From NCBI GenBank assembly GCA_006384855.1, contig VCJN01002819.1:1-64000 (forward strand): a DNA stretch of 64,000 nucleotides, given 5' to 3'. The notes under the pieces are model-generated. The model was not told the DNA's origin and made no database searches. It saw nothing but the letters and a program-made list of their open reading frames with translations. Shown here piece after piece: positions 1 through 11,750 of this stretch. Origin of the DNA: Tetraselmis striata. Lineage: Eukaryota; Chlorophyta; Chlorodendrophyceae; Chlorodendrales; Chlorodendraceae. The translations under genes and the position numbers were made by a program. The stretch's first letter is position 1. Each line of letters opens with the position of its first letter.

Positions 1-926
1 CATTGATGCCCTCCCGCCCCGCTCTTTCCATAGAGTTGTTCCAGGATGGGGAAAAATAAGTCCTCGAGGTAATGCGTAGCGGTTTGCGCAAGTGAGGTGC
101 CACAACAACCATGTAGGCGTGGCAAATCGCACAAGGCGTTATTTATATGCTTTATCGCATTGTTATGACATTCACCCGGGTTGCACCCATCACGCACCGC
201 GGTTGTCCCAGTCCCGGCTGTGACGTCGACGATTGTTGTCCCGTCCGTTGCCGCCATCTTCAGGTGCTTTGAAAAGAGCGCGATGGGCTTTTGGTACTTG
301 TTCACTGATTGTATATTTTAATGCGATGAAGAGTTGGCTTAAAGATACTCACATCTCAAAGTTCGGTTTTGCTCAGGGTTTGCGCGCGCGAGGTGACAAC
401 TCAAAAACATATAGTTTATGCGATGAATGAGGAGCTGGCTTAAAGATATTCACAGGATCAGTCAGGCTACGGGTCATATAGTAGGGCAAATTTTGCCCGC
501 GTATTTCTATCCTGGAACGACTATATACGTTGCTTTACTTAATTACCTTGCCGTGCATTTTGTTTGTCACATGCAAAGTTGTAGAATGCAATGTTGTTGC
601 CATCATGAAAGTGCAGTGTCGGATTCCAAGCCCGTACCCGGAGCATCATAATCAATGTAGCCGTAAACGAGCCCACCTAGGCCCAGTACAATGATGATAA
701 TGCGCAGCGTCGCACGACAACGGTGTACAGGTACAGCACCTGTTGGTCGCACCGTCACAATGTACTTCCAGCGCCTTAAAAAGGTGATTGTAAGTGCCAG
801 ATCCTGCAGCCAAGAACAACGTGTGATTATATGGCCTGGTGACGGATTCCTCGCCAGATACTGCCTTATCCCCATCAATGGGTAGCCTTACAATGTCGCC
901 CGGAGTGCAACGGTGTACGTGTTCGC
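1..926. other. gene-poor flank with a diverged direct repeat
   Basis: I see no convincing gene here. A motif of about 30 bases (GCGATGAA ... GGCTTAAAGATA ... TCACA) occurs near 322-353 and again near 419-452, a diverged direct repeat. The stretch at 365-405 resembles 28229-28266. A minus-strand ORF at 878-603 has one hydrophobic stretch, but it has no recognisable relatives and lies just downstream of the DUF1499 gene, so it may be 3'-UTR. Confidence 0.4.
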
Positions 927-2725
927 TCAGTTGTCCGCTGGCTGGTAGCGATCGTTGGCGGGGTCCAGGAGCTTCTCAAACCATAGCTGCTTGTCGTTAT
1001 TGAATCGCGGATCGAAGTCGGTGATGACCGGCACAATCTGGAAACGGAGCGCTTTGCGTAACTGCTCTAGAAGCAACCTGCGAGGCAGGCGGCGTAAAAG
1101 GGGGTGAGTGTCTGCCAATTACACGCACATCTATACGGTTGTTGTTGTGTGTAATGTAACGAAAGGAAGGGTCTGGAGAGGGACCTGGCGTAGTTCCTGT
1201 CGAACACCAGCGAAGCATCCGTGAAGGACAGCTTCAGTGTGCCGGAGGTCTCGCCGGGCGCTACGCGAGACGATGCCCGCAGCAGCACGATGTCGTCGTC
1301 CTGTGGGAAGATGAACTCTGCATCCACAACCTTGGCAGGGTCTGCACCCGCCTCCGAGGCGCCAAACGTCTGCCATGCCACAGCAGTACAGCGCTCAGAC
1401 GAGCAGGCGGAGGGGCTCGCTGGCTGGCTAGCATGATTTAAACAAGCCCAGTACTGCCAAATCCCATGCCCGTGCGCCATGGCTGATGCGTTGCAATGGG
1501 ATGATCAATATGGAGGCCCGGCCGCACCAGTCGTATGTATTCTGCACCATCCTCTGTTGTGTGGCGGTCTCTCAGCATACCATCAAACGGCACGTAGTCC
1601 AGCTGCCGCTGCGCCTGCGGTCGGGACGTGGGTGGTGGCCGGCCTGGCAGCGCCACTGGCACGTCAGAACTCCAACGCAGTAAAACAAACCCCCCACCCC
1701 CCTACCCCGCAGGCTCGCCCCTTACTTCTCGCATATCCCGCCTCAGGAAGCTCTCACCCAGCACCGCGTTGACAGTCCCTTGCAGGATGAAGCCAGCAAC
1801 ATCCGAGCGAGAACGTCCAAAGGGGGTGTCCAGAAGCATCGGATCGTAAGGGCCGCCTGAATGCAACAGCAACAGAGAGACCTCATGACAGGGGGACGGG
1901 GCGTGCGCAGGGGGGCGGGGGAGGGGTTCCATGTGGACATGAGAAGACTGGTTGGGTGATCCCGGGCTTGCTCGCAGGATGCTATACCTGTGGCCACCGC
2001 TAGTAGCTCCTCTACCGCCTTGGCCGTGAAGCCATCATACATCCAGGGCGCAACAAAGTGTGCCTCGTCATCGTTCTGGGAGCTGACGCAGGAGGGGGCG
2101 TCCAGGTCGCATGTGTTGAGCGTGCCGCCCACCTCGCCGATGCACTCAAAGCAGTTGCCCTCCTACGAGAAGCAATGGGCGGAGGCAGCACCGCAACTGT
2201 GAAGCGGCCGCAGATGCCCCCCCCCCCCCCACCCCCGGGCCCCCGCCGGGCCGGCCTCAGATTGACGGCAGGCAGTGACCGAGGCGGCGGATGTAAGTCT
2301 GCAATGGCGACAAGGGATTCAAAGATACATACACACAGCGCGGCATTGTAATGCCTCCATATATACTGTGTGGCGTCATGTCGGGGCCGGATGGCAATGA
2401 TCACTCAGCGGCCCGGCGCCACGCGGTGCTGGGTAGGCCCGTCGCCTAGTCGCTCACCGTCGCTCACCTGGGGCGGCGGGGGAAAGCCAATGGCCTCCGC
2501 GCCAGCGACACCAGAAAGCGTGCCGCTGCAGAGAGCCACCGCGCCATAGGCCAGCAGGTCACGGCGCTCCAGATGGGAGCCGACGGATGACGGTTGCCGC
2601 TGGCGGCGAGTGCCCGACGACGGCGCGCCGGTCGACTCTGCTGCTGAACAGCACGCCTGACGCGGTGCTTCACGCCGATGGCGCGCCGGGGGCACAGAGC
2701 GGCCGACGGTGATGGCTGGTGTCAT
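927..2725 (-). CDS. DUF1499-domain protein, predicted thylakoid lumen
   Basis: Six exons by splice signals and phase: 2725-2468, 2162-1988, 1856-1726, 1614-1528, 1369-1185 and 1077-927, about 328 residues. The N-terminus is Ser/Arg-rich with few acids, like a chloroplast transit peptide. It is followed by twin arginines (ERRDLLAYG), a hydrophobic stretch and an AxA-type site (GVAGAEA), the layout of a Tat-dependent lumenal targeting signal. The mature part carries the DUF1499 signature: GTLNTCDLD, CVSSQNDDEAHF and PWMYDGF in exon 2, and FIFPQDDDIVLLRASSRVA in exon 5. I infer a soluble lumenal protein; the biochemical role of plant and algal DUF1499 proteins is not known to me. All intron phases agree and no stop interrupts the model. 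The C-terminus ends in a polar tail. I am confident of the family and moderately so of the third and fourth exon borders. Confidence 0.85.
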
Positions 2726-3860
2726 CTCTGCGTGTCAATTGAGGATCGGCGGTGCAGCGCCAGAGTAGTAACCTCCTGGTTATGATGTCCTCCTTAGCGA
2801 GGCGGTGGTAACGTCCACGCGCGGGCTTCTGTTCGACCTCGAACGTGCTCGGGCGTGGGCGGGGCAGGTGCTCGTGCGCGAGGGATCGTTCGAGAATCCA
2901 GGAGGCATCGAGGAGGTACTACTGTATGGCGCGAGCTCGCGCGGTAGTGCGCGTTCGGCTGTTGCGAGGCACAGCCCGCCTCTATCCTACTAGCTACAGG
3001 TATATCTCATAATCCTTACCTGTATTTACAGGTTTACTTAGTCGCTGCGCCGCTGGCGCGGCGGCGGTGCGCTGCACGGACGACGGTCGTATCTTAAATA
3101 CCGGCAGTGCCAGTGCCGGATGGTATTATTATTAACCAATCTAGGATACATCATCATGTGTCAAATATCCGTGATATATCCGACAGATTCCGAGATAAAA
3201 TTCAAATTATTGTATTCTCGAGAGGAAATTAAGAATTTATGGGGCGATGAGAAATTATTGCAAGCAATGAGAATAATACCGGTAAGGATTACAGATGATA
3301 GCGAACTAAAAAACTACGACGAATGATTTGATAATTCAATAGTAGCTACATGCTGCTGATTGCGAATATGTGCAGATTTATATCGATATACTGTATTGCC
3401 GACGAGAAAACAGATTCGACAAATTTGAATAATTTCATCGCCGGATCCCGCGATGCCGGCACGTCGTCCAGCTCGCCGGGCTAGGATAGTAGGATGGCTA
3501 AGATAAATCGATACCTGTACATAGTAAGGATTAGTCGCTAAAACGGGAAGTGCCTCTCCCCCCGCCCCACGTTCCCGCGCGGGTACTGCTGTGCCAGACG
3601 ATCGCAAGACGGCAGTGACTGAACGAAGTTGCTGCAAGAGACCATTGGTCGCTCACCGGTACCCGCCATCGCTCTGGTCCGCCAGCACTAAGTGCAATAA
3701 CCGCGCGGCACCCAGAGCAGGCGACCTTCCGCTACTCGGCATCACGCCAGCGGGAGTCTGACAGCGGAGCAGGGCTGAGGCAAAGGAGACCCGGCGGGGC
3801 AGGGGTGCGAGTCGTCGCCAGCAGCCGGGGTGGGGAGTTCCCCCGGACCGGCGAAGCGCA
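2726..3860. other. intergenic; AT-rich unassigned ORF at 3120-3326
   Basis: This is the space between the divergently transcribed DUF1499 and AP-2 sigma genes, so it should hold both promoters; I recognise no specific site. A plus-strand ORF at 3120-3326 (68 residues, or 57 from the internal Met) is markedly AT-rich and codon-biased unlike its neighbours, with a balanced charged composition (for example SREEIKNLWGDEKLLQAMR). I do not recognise it. It may be a decayed transferred piece or chance. Confidence 0.3.
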
Positions 3861-4656
3861 ATGATCCGCTTCATGCTGCTGCAGAATCGCGCGGGCAAGA
3901 CGCGGATGTCCAAGTACTGGGTGCCGCTGGAGGACGCGGAGAAGCACAAGCTGGAGTATGAGGTGCACCGGCTGGTGGTGGCTCGGAACCCCAAGTTTAC
4001 CAACTTTGTGGAGGTAGGCGCCTGAGTGTGAGGGGATGCACTGACCAGATCTGCAAAGCAACCTGGCCCAGGAAGCGGAGGGAGACCTGCGGAGCTTCTG
4101 GGACATTCGTCACAGAATTGCACCAAGCTTGGTGCATGACACCCATTCAGCCACTCTGCTGACCCCCCGCCTCCCATCCCGCCCGGGCCAGTTCCGAACG
4201 CACAAGGTCATCTACCGGCGCTACGCCGGGCTCTTCTTTTCGATGTGTGTGGACGTCACCGACAACGAGCTCGCCATGCTGGAGGCGGTGCATCTGTTCG
4301 TGGAGATCCTGGACCACTACTTCAACAACGTCTGCGAACTCGACCTTGTGTTCAACTTCCACAAGGCAACCCCCCCCCCCCCCCCTCCCTTGGTCCTGCC
4401 CTTCCCTGCTCTACGGCATTGGCCTCGCACTGAGTTTTCTCGCGCCTACCAGGTGTACCTCATTCTGGACGAGTTCATCCTGGCTGGGGAGATCCAGGAG
4501 ACCAGCAAGAAGGTACCCGCCTCCCCCCCCCCCCCTGCCTACTTCTCCATCACTTGGGCGCAAAGTACTGGCGCCTTGTACCAGGTCCGCCAATGTTTAT
4601 TCCCCCTGCAGGTCATCCTGGAGAGGCTGCAGGAGCTGGAGAAGGAGATTGCCTAG
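3861..4656 (+). CDS. AP2S1: AP-2 clathrin adaptor complex, sigma subunit
   Basis: Four exons: 3861-4013, 4192-4365, 4453-4512 and 4612-4656, giving 143 residues against about 142 usual for AP-2 sigma. It starts [20 protein letters not shown]-like, the classic sigma start, and continues through [54 protein letters not shown] and [19 protein letters not shown], all diagnostic of the longin-fold small subunit. It stabilises the AP-2 core at the plasma membrane and, from family knowledge, contributes to binding of acidic dileucine cargo signals. The second intron begins with GC rather than GT after AAG at 4365, immediately followed by a C run. The third intron also has a C run. Sigma of AP-1 is similar, but this sequence reads as AP-2. 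The gene appears complete and intact. Confidence 0.95.
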
Positions 4657-5904
4657 CAAAACGCACTTGGCACATCCAGCAAAGGGATGTTGGGAGTGGG
4701 GGTGGGGATGCACATCGACCCTCCGGTGCCAGTTAACGCCATGCAATCTGTATAGGCATCTACATAGTCGCTACATCAATACGGCAGTGTAACACACGGC
4801 CCCAGCAGTCAAGTGCGGGACGCGGCTTGAACGTTTTCACTGGCTTCGGAACTGGAACCTGGGGCCGGTTGAGGCCTGAGCAGGGTGATGCAGGGTTCCA
4901 TCCGCCCTGGTGTGCGCCTTGGCTGGCGGGGTTGATGGCAAAGCACGCGACAGGGGCCTGAAGGCGCTGGTTGTGTCGTTGCACCTCCGGTAGGCCCAGA
5001 AGGCGAAAGTGTAGGGAGCGGGTAGGGTTTCCATGACAGAGGCTAAGGGGTGATCACGCGGGTGCATGCCGGCTCGGTCGGTCCCCGCACAGGGAAACGC
5101 GCCGCACTGTTAAAACTGCTGGAATTCTCATAGGCCACGGATGTCCAAAACGCTAACATTAGTGGAGTGAAAGTGCCATGTGTACCATAGCGCAATGAAT
5201 ATCTGCCGGGTAGTATTGGTAGCACCAAGAACAGTGTAAATACTGTTTCATAACGTGGATTACGTTGGACGTGTATGTGTTTTAAAAGCAGATAGTGTAA
5301 ATAACGCTCGTATTACGTCCACATGCTGAGAAATTCAGTTCAGGGACCCCGGGGCATCTAGCTGAGGCAGACAAACTTCCTGTGTAAAAGATGATGCAAC
5401 ACTTCACAAGTCCTCTACATGTCCCTGATGAAAGCAAAACTGCATTTTTTTCTATATATGTCACTGCGCTGCTGACTATGATGTCACTCCCCTGCAGGGA
5501 TGCCACATGCTTGTGCTCTTGGGCTGCCGTATTCCCACGCCCACCCGCAGCCCATAAAGAGTATGAACCTGACCTGGCGCGTTGATCATGTTACGTGCGC
5601 GCACCGAAGGACAGAGGCGAGGCAGGCGTGCCCAAAGCGGGTGGTCCATTGTCAAACAGTTGAATTTGGGTTTTCACATGTTATGTAGCTAGGCATTGGC
5701 ATGTTCCCCCATGTGGTATAAACGCCCGCTGGTTTGCCTCTCCCCGGTAGCTTGCACATTAAGCCTGCTAAACGTGCACCAGCCTGCCCCTGCCCCGCAA
5801 TGCATCTGGCCTATATAGTGCCAGGGACTCGCGTGGTAGGCCGGCATGCATACTCACTTGCCTCGGGGCTTGCTGATGCCTGAGATCTGCCCTGGGGAGC
5901 CTTC
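4657..5904. other. intergenic, no gene seen
   Basis: This holds the 3'-UTR of the AP-2 sigma gene and, from the other side, that of the dynein light chain. The open frames here are short, lack recognisable motifs and lie on both strands, as expected by chance in GC-rich DNA. I see no RNA gene or repeat. Confidence 0.4.
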
Positions 5905-6258
5905 TCAGATGGCGCACCAGTAGGCGGTAACGATGACGTGCATTGTTGCCGACTCCCACTGCACGGTACACTTGCTGTCTGTGCGCTCGTCCCACCGCAT
6001 GCAGCTCGCCATGTGCAGTCCAGCGCCCGCCTTTTGCGTCAGGCAGCACGTCACGACGTACTTGAAAGGCTTGGCCAGTCCCTGCAGGTTTTTAAGGCAA
6101 CCCTCGATGATGTTGTTCGTCCACTGGTTGGCCTTGGCGTGGATGAAAGCCTGCTCCCCCAGTACGTCGCCCAGCACCTTCCGCACCATCGCGTCTACCT
6201 CCGCCTCGTCCAACAAGTCCTCCTCCGTCAGCCCGCCGGCCAGGTTGTCTTCGTCCAT
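5905..6258 (-). CDS. DYNLT: Tctex-type dynein light chain
   Basis: A single-exon gene of 117 residues, about the family length of 110-120. After an acidic head (MDEDNLAGGLTEEDLLDEAE) come the family hallmarks: AFIHAKANQWTNNIIE, the strand LAKPFKYVVTC, QKAGAGLHMASCMRWDE, DSKCTVQWES and a final TMHVIVTAYW. These match the Tctex1/DYNLT fold, which dimerises and docks on dynein intermediate chains, in cytoplasmic dynein and, in ciliated algae, in axonemal and intraflagellar-transport dyneins. Which complex it serves here cannot be told from sequence. The first Met was chosen because it opens the acidic head; an in-frame upstream extension lacks similarity. Lack of introns contrasts with its neighbours. 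Intact. Confidence 0.93.
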   Translation of the reverse strand: MDEDNLAGGLTEEDLLDEAEVDAMVRKVLGDVLGEQAFIHAKANQWTNNIIEGCLKNLQGLAKPFKYVVTCCLTQKAGAGLHMASCMRWDERTDSKCTVQWESATMHVIVTAYWCAI

Positions 6259-7623
6259 CCTGCCGCGCGGCTTCCAGAGTGCCTTCCGGAACTGTGGGTG
6301 GAATTGAAGGCGTAGCGGTGCGATTTTCGGTGCAGCGGTGGTTGAAGTAGTACCGGTAGTGAGGCGGGCGCGAGTGTGGGAGCGCGGCGCCTGGCATGCC
6401 GCGCGGGGGGCGCGGCAGATGTGGGTTGGACGTGCTGGGGCGCGGCGTTCAGAGGGACGCGAACAATGATTGCTGGCGGAGCGGCAGGAGGTCTAAAGAG
6501 TACCGGGGTACATATTTGCGTTGATGTGCTGATGCTGCTGCAGAAGAACTGCCGCTAACCCTACGTACCCAGGTGATAACCCTACGTGTTACCTGTTGTG
6601 AATTACAAAAAGGGCAGTTCCCCAGAATTAGAAAATCAACACAGTAGTACTACGTGTTACCTGTAGTACTACTGGCACCAGTCGCGTGAATAACTGCTGG
6701 CAGCACTCGGCGGTCGTCGCTACGAAGGCAGCTATAGCGCGACTGAGGATTAAGGATTAGATCGATTTTCTGGTGCTGCTTCCACCCCGCAACTGCTCTA
6801 GTGGATGTTTCCTATTGCCTATTCGGGTGGTTTCTTGATCGCCTATTGCAGCTAAGGATTAGCTCATGTAACTAATTACATCGATTTATCATCCATGTAG
6901 ACATTTACAGATGTATATGCATGTACATGTAATCCAATATAGTGTATCTATGTAAAAGATTTATCTATGTTTTGCTCGCAACCTTTCATGGTTGCTATAG
7001 TTCTATTTGTAGTGATGCGCACAGCGCATATGTTTAATCAAAGCCGGTTAAATCACAAAATGTAAAAAGCATAAATTCTGGTGGATGCATGTGCTGAGCT
7101 GCCGAACGATTCGATCACGCACGCTCGTATCTGACCTGGGTACCAAGGATTACTGCTGCCATTTTGGTCAGCAGGCAGCGTGCGCCGAGCACCTCACGGT
7201 GCGGACGCCAGCAATTATTCAAGTCCTTAATCCTTAACGGGATTTGATACTCGAGCAATATCCAGTCCTGTCCCGGGGGCGAAAAAACTCACAATTAACG
7301 AAGGAGTATTTATTAGGGCGTTGCTTTCCCATTTCAGTGCCAGTACCTTTGCTTTCTTACATGAGTGCTTTAACATATGCGCACTAAAAGCAAAACAAAA
7401 AAGCTTTTGTGAAAGATTGCCAGCAAAATTGAGATATAAGCCTGAAAGCAAGAGTCAAGCAGGCCAGGGAGCCAAGAACCAAGGAACAAGGGCTACATGA
7501 ACCAGGACAGCATCACCAAGTCGCAAGGGAACCAAAGGCTCCAGGGAAACACTAAAACTCAAAAAACGACCAGAAAGACCAAAAGGGAAACAGGGAACCA
7601 ATGGGGACCACCGCCTAGGGGTG
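6259..7623. other. non-coding; small repeats and a purine-rich stretch
   Basis: No gene recognised. CTACGTGTTACCTGT occurs twice (near 6580 and 6650). From 7440 to about 7615 one strand is strongly A/G-rich, a low-complexity purine tract. AT content rises between 6800 and 7100. I see no RNA gene. Confidence 0.4.
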
Positions 7624-7785
7624 GGACATCAGCCGCGGTGAGTGCGCTTGCAGCCGCTGACCTGGGTCATAGAATCACAGGTTGACAAGCAACGCGACGC
7701 AGGCGCAGGAGCACCATACATCACGTGCCGCGCGCGCCGCCGCAACCCCGCCAAGAACGACGTTTGCATGCGCCATGATGAGCAA

Positions 7786-8111
7786 TCAGAAACGGCGGCG
7801 CCACGCAGACAAAAGCTGGCCGATTTTCTGGCCAGTGTGCCTGTGGCTAGCTTTCGCGAGCTCCACCAAGAAAGCATCAGCGTGCGGGGCCAGCGAGCCG
7901 AACTCGGAGACGGCGAAAGGAACAAAGCAAAGCATGCCGGCGGCGTTTCGGGCACCCTCGTCATACTTCTGGATATTGTGGCACTCTGCAGCCCGCAAAG
8001 CAGTCGTTGGACCGAGCTTGACACGCCGAGGATAGGGGCAATGGTGGTATCGACAGCAACCGTGTTCCCGCGGATACCACCATCCCCAAAAAGCCCAACA
8101 TCGGCCGGCCG
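7786..8111 (-). pseudogene. decayed non-LTR retrotransposon (LINE) 3' fragment
   Basis: Two adjoining pieces in different minus-strand frames resemble the C-terminal region commonly seen after the reverse transcriptase of algal and protist LINE-type elements. The first (about 8111-8024) reads RPADVGLFGDGGIRGNTVAV, matching the usual 'RPADV ... AxDxTVxxP' block. A frameshift near 8024 leads to the second (about 8022-7786), with ALRAAECHNIQKYDE and FVPFAVSEFGSLAPHADAFL, matching the 'A..AE..K...Y ... F.P.A.E.FG..G..A..FL..LA' block. No RT core is found upstream, so this is a 5'-truncated, frameshifted copy. The family call rests on remembered motifs; a host-gene origin is less likely. Confidence 0.6.
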
Positions 8112-8189
8112 GCCGTCGCTGCCCTGCGGAAGAGAAAGCACCTTTACGATTAATAAAGTATGGTAATAAGGTAATTGGCCGGCCGTCAA

Positions 8190-11100
8190 TTACCTGCCGC
8201 ATCGCCGGGCCCCGCGGCCCGGCGCTAAGAGGGTTCTGCTTATATGTAGGCTTTTTCCTCCCCCAGTACTTTGCGTGCATTCTCCGGACGCTCTCCCTGT
8301 AACCAAAAAGTTCATTAATAAAGTATCCCCCCCCAGCGGTAATACTTTCCTGCCGCACTCTGTTTTTCCGGAGTCTTATCTTTCTCGCTCCGGACCATTG
8401 TTTCTTGCGTGGTACGTCAATGTGACCTATCCTTCCTCGCCCACTCTTTCTTGCCGGCACTCGCGGCATTCTCGTTGCCCCCGCCTTCCCTTCCTTTCCC
8501 TTCCACCCCGCCCCCATGACGCCACATGTGCTCTGCTTGGTGGCGTGGGCTTACCGTGCGTGCCGGCGCGTCGGCGCGAGGGGGGTGATAGTCGGCCGAC
8601 CCGGCCGTGACATCGAACAGCCGGGATGCCGCACGCGCCGCGCGTGATGTCCGGTGCAGTTACGTCAGACTAGGCCGGAGCCATCCAGCCGGCTTGCCTT
8701 GCCAATGTGTCTGCCTCCGCAGAGAGGAGTCGAATCCTAACTCCACAGGGTGGAGGGCGTGGGGGGGGGGGGGGGGGAGAGGCGCAGAGGCGCGTGAGTG
8801 GTCTGATGCAAATTGAAATCGAAATTGAAATTGATTACAACTGCTAATCCGCTGCGTCCACTGGCTCAGACTGAGTTGTTCTTAGGGCCTGCTATCTCTA
8901 ACCATGGTAGGGAACACTAGGTGTAATTACAGCTCAAGCTACCGGCCGTCCTCTTGTGTGTCCAAGCCCCTCCTCCCTCCACTGGTCTGATGCACTTCAG
9001 AAGGCGAGGACAGGGGAGCTGGAAAGCACGAAACACATACATCCGCGGAGAAGGTGCTTTGATACGGTTCTCCAGCCAGTGCGTAGGCAGCAGGGTTGCT
9101 CAAGACATCCAAGCTACGGGCAGCCAGCAGGGTTGCTCAAGCTAGCTGGCATGGCTTTCTGGCATGGCAGAGACTGCCGCTCAGCTGATGGTTGCTGAGC
9201 AGTGTTGTTGCTTGGAGATGTGAGGGGAGCGGCAGTTGATCTGATCCAGAAAGTATTTGGAACGGGGGGGGGGGGGGGGGGGCTCACACACGTGTGCACA
9301 AAACTGCTAAGGGAGCTTTTCCTCCTAGCCTAACCATATTGGGGATGTACTGTAAAAATCCTAGTTCTGGCGAGTTCACACTACAACACATACGATTGGC
9401 GAGTTCGCACTACATCACATATTTGCTTGTATTACGCACACGTGTACTATGAATGTGCTGATGCAAGCATCCAGAGGTGCAGAAGCAGAGATAATTCATG
9501 CACTCACATGTGTCTTTTTAGTTATGCGTTGTTTGATAGCACTGCCTATGTACTAGCTTGGATGCTCAACATGCATGGTATGATCGTCTTGGGTTCAGCG
9601 TTAAACTGCTAGACTAGTCATGATGTGATGCGCCTCAGCATTTGATGCTCCTTTTGGTCACCGTACAAAATAGCAGCAGGAGAGTAGGTTACTGGCAGTA
9701 ACCCGGTATCGAGGTTTCGCCATCTTACCGAGTTCATCAGGTGCAGCGTTGCTGTGAATGGTATGAATGCCAACGTTGTGGCATAACGATTCGCAGATTC
9801 ATATTCTAACATGTAGCTATGTTAGAATACATATTTCATGTTGCCATGTAAAAATCAGCAGCCATGTAGTATAAACAATGCAATAATATGCTGCACGCCA
9901 CCATATATTACTATCATCTTGCTGTGCGCTGCTTGCTGATACATACACATGTTCAGACACTGTACTTAACTATCACAAAAACTGGCTGTGAAATAACATT
10001 CACCGCACGCCATGCTAACATCTTGCTGTCGCCGTGCTATACTATTTACATGCCAGCCATCATATATTTGTCACTGCGGTGCAAAGTGTAGCAAGCCACA
10101 AAAACGACTATACTACTCGTGATCATCATTCCGTTGACATGCACAGCATTGGACGGGAGCCCAGTCGCTGCGCACTGGGTGCTAGGTGCTACACTTTAAG
10201 TCCTCCATCCTTGCTGGTTGCTCCGGATGGCGCCGCCTGCATGTTGCACAGCATGCCGCCGTGCGCCGATGCCCCATTTGGCCAGCCCCAAAAGAAAAGG
10301 CCGTGCCGGAGGCACAGCTCCAGCAGCCCCCCCCCCCCCCCCCGCGTGAGATACATCACAGCCGACACTGCTCCAACCGCACCGCTACCATCTGTGTCAC
10401 AGTAGTAATATGGCTAAGGCTAATGCTGGCGATTGCCCCCGGCTCCCCCCCACCCACCCCCGGGTATCCTCTTTTAATAAAGTATGCAGTTACACAAGTT
10501 GCAATATGTTATAATTCGCTCTCAATGCACATGATCAGTTGCCTCGTTTCCTTACCTTGCCCCACAAGGTAAGCAAGAACAAGCACTACTGGGATCGGGA
10601 GCCGAGTGTCGCTATGTCTAGCGATCCTGCACGAATGCGCGCAGGAGCTTGTGTGGCGCATACCATCATGGATTCAACTCCGGCTATCTTGACTAGCCCC
10701 TCAGCGCTGTCCTAATAAGCTCACCCCTTGGACAATGCCCTGGCTACCAAGCAGCGTAGGTGCTGCGATGTATCGTGCCTGTTAGTACCGTGGTGGTTAT
10801 GCAAGTACATAACATATCTTCCTAACCTGGTCTGGTGCTCTTGTCGCCCAATGGCCTCGCCCACGCCTGCTCTGGACCCCCGCGCACCTCCGATCTGCTC
10901 TCACCGGACGCTGGCGCGCGCCCTCGCGGGCAGGCCAGACAGATGGCCCCGCCCCAACCTTGCTGACCTGCATGCAGCGGACCCCACGCGGCGGATGCCG
11001 TCCCGGCCCCAGTACTAATTCGCGGCCGGTTGGGCAAATAACAGCCTCACTGGCAGGCACACCACACCCACGGCCAACACGCCCACCCTCGGCGTCCATA

Positions 11101-11679
11101 CTCTCGCCCTCGCCGTATATGGCAGAGAAGGCGTCTGGGGGGATAGGGAGGGAAGGCGCAGGTGACGAGAATGCTGCAAGTACCGGCGAGAAAGAATGAG
11201 CGGGGGCGCGGAAAGATTGGTAGTCAAATAATTCGACGTATCGCGCGAGAAAGATGAATAGCCGGTTGGTACCGGCTTTAACACAGGCCAGGAAAATATG
11301 GCCGCTGGGCGGGGGGCGGATACTGTACCGCCGCCGGTCCGCCGGTCGTACTGTGCCGAGCTTTTATTAGCGCACACCAGCACTCGCGTACGTACGGGTT
11401 GCCACCGCTGGCGCAGGTACCTCGGCATACCTGTACCCGTACCTGAACGCAGGTAGTTCTTGCGATGGTCGATGCGCGCTCGCGCTCGCGCTTGATGATG
11501 ATGCGCAGCTTGGCGCCTCGGCATCAACCCCGTACGCCGCACGCCAGCAACGTTGAGCATCGGATGGACAGTGACAACTCGACAGGTTCCCATGTGGTCA
11601 ATGACTGTATGACGGGATAACTAGCGGTGTTCGTCTAAGAATCCCAGCTCCCCTACCTATCCAAGTCAAGCATCCAGCC
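8190..11679. other. long gene-poor interval with short repeats
   Basis: No convincing gene. G runs lie at about 8761-8777 and 9265-9282 and a C run at about 10327-10343. Two nearly identical 24-base units (GGCGAGTTC.CACTACA.CACATA) sit at about 9369 and 9397. CAGCAGGGTTGCTCAAG occurs twice near 9085 and 9126. A small hairpin (ATTCTAACAT ... ATGTTAGAAT) lies at about 9803-9828. A minus-strand open frame at 11593-11015 (192 codons) has no motif I know. Confidence 0.4.
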
Positions 11680-11750
11680 ATGGGCGATCGATATGGCCAC
11701 GACCGTGGCCGCGACCGCGATAGGCGCCACGACGAGCCCAGACGTCCAAG
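11680..11750 (+). CDS. candidate first coding exon of the Argonaute gene
   Basis: ATG at 11680 opens a short Arg/Asp-rich frame (MGDRYGHDRGRDRDRRHDEP) ending at a possible donor (AAG|GTTCGC) after 11750. Its composition suits the low-complexity N-terminus of an Argonaute. Spliced to the acceptor at 12976 it stays in frame for about 16 codons ([13 protein letters not shown]) but then meets TGA, unless one base is removed in the CGG/CCG-rich stretch at 13006-13020. This is inference: the true first exon could lie elsewhere. Confidence 0.35.

Noticed and set aside
603-878. 91-codon minus-strand ORF with one hydrophobic segment
   Set aside because: No motif, directly downstream of the DUF1499 stop, probably 3'-UTR or chance.
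11015-11593. 192-codon minus-strand ORF
   Set aside because: No recognisable motif, low-complexity basic composition, no supporting neighbours or splice pattern.
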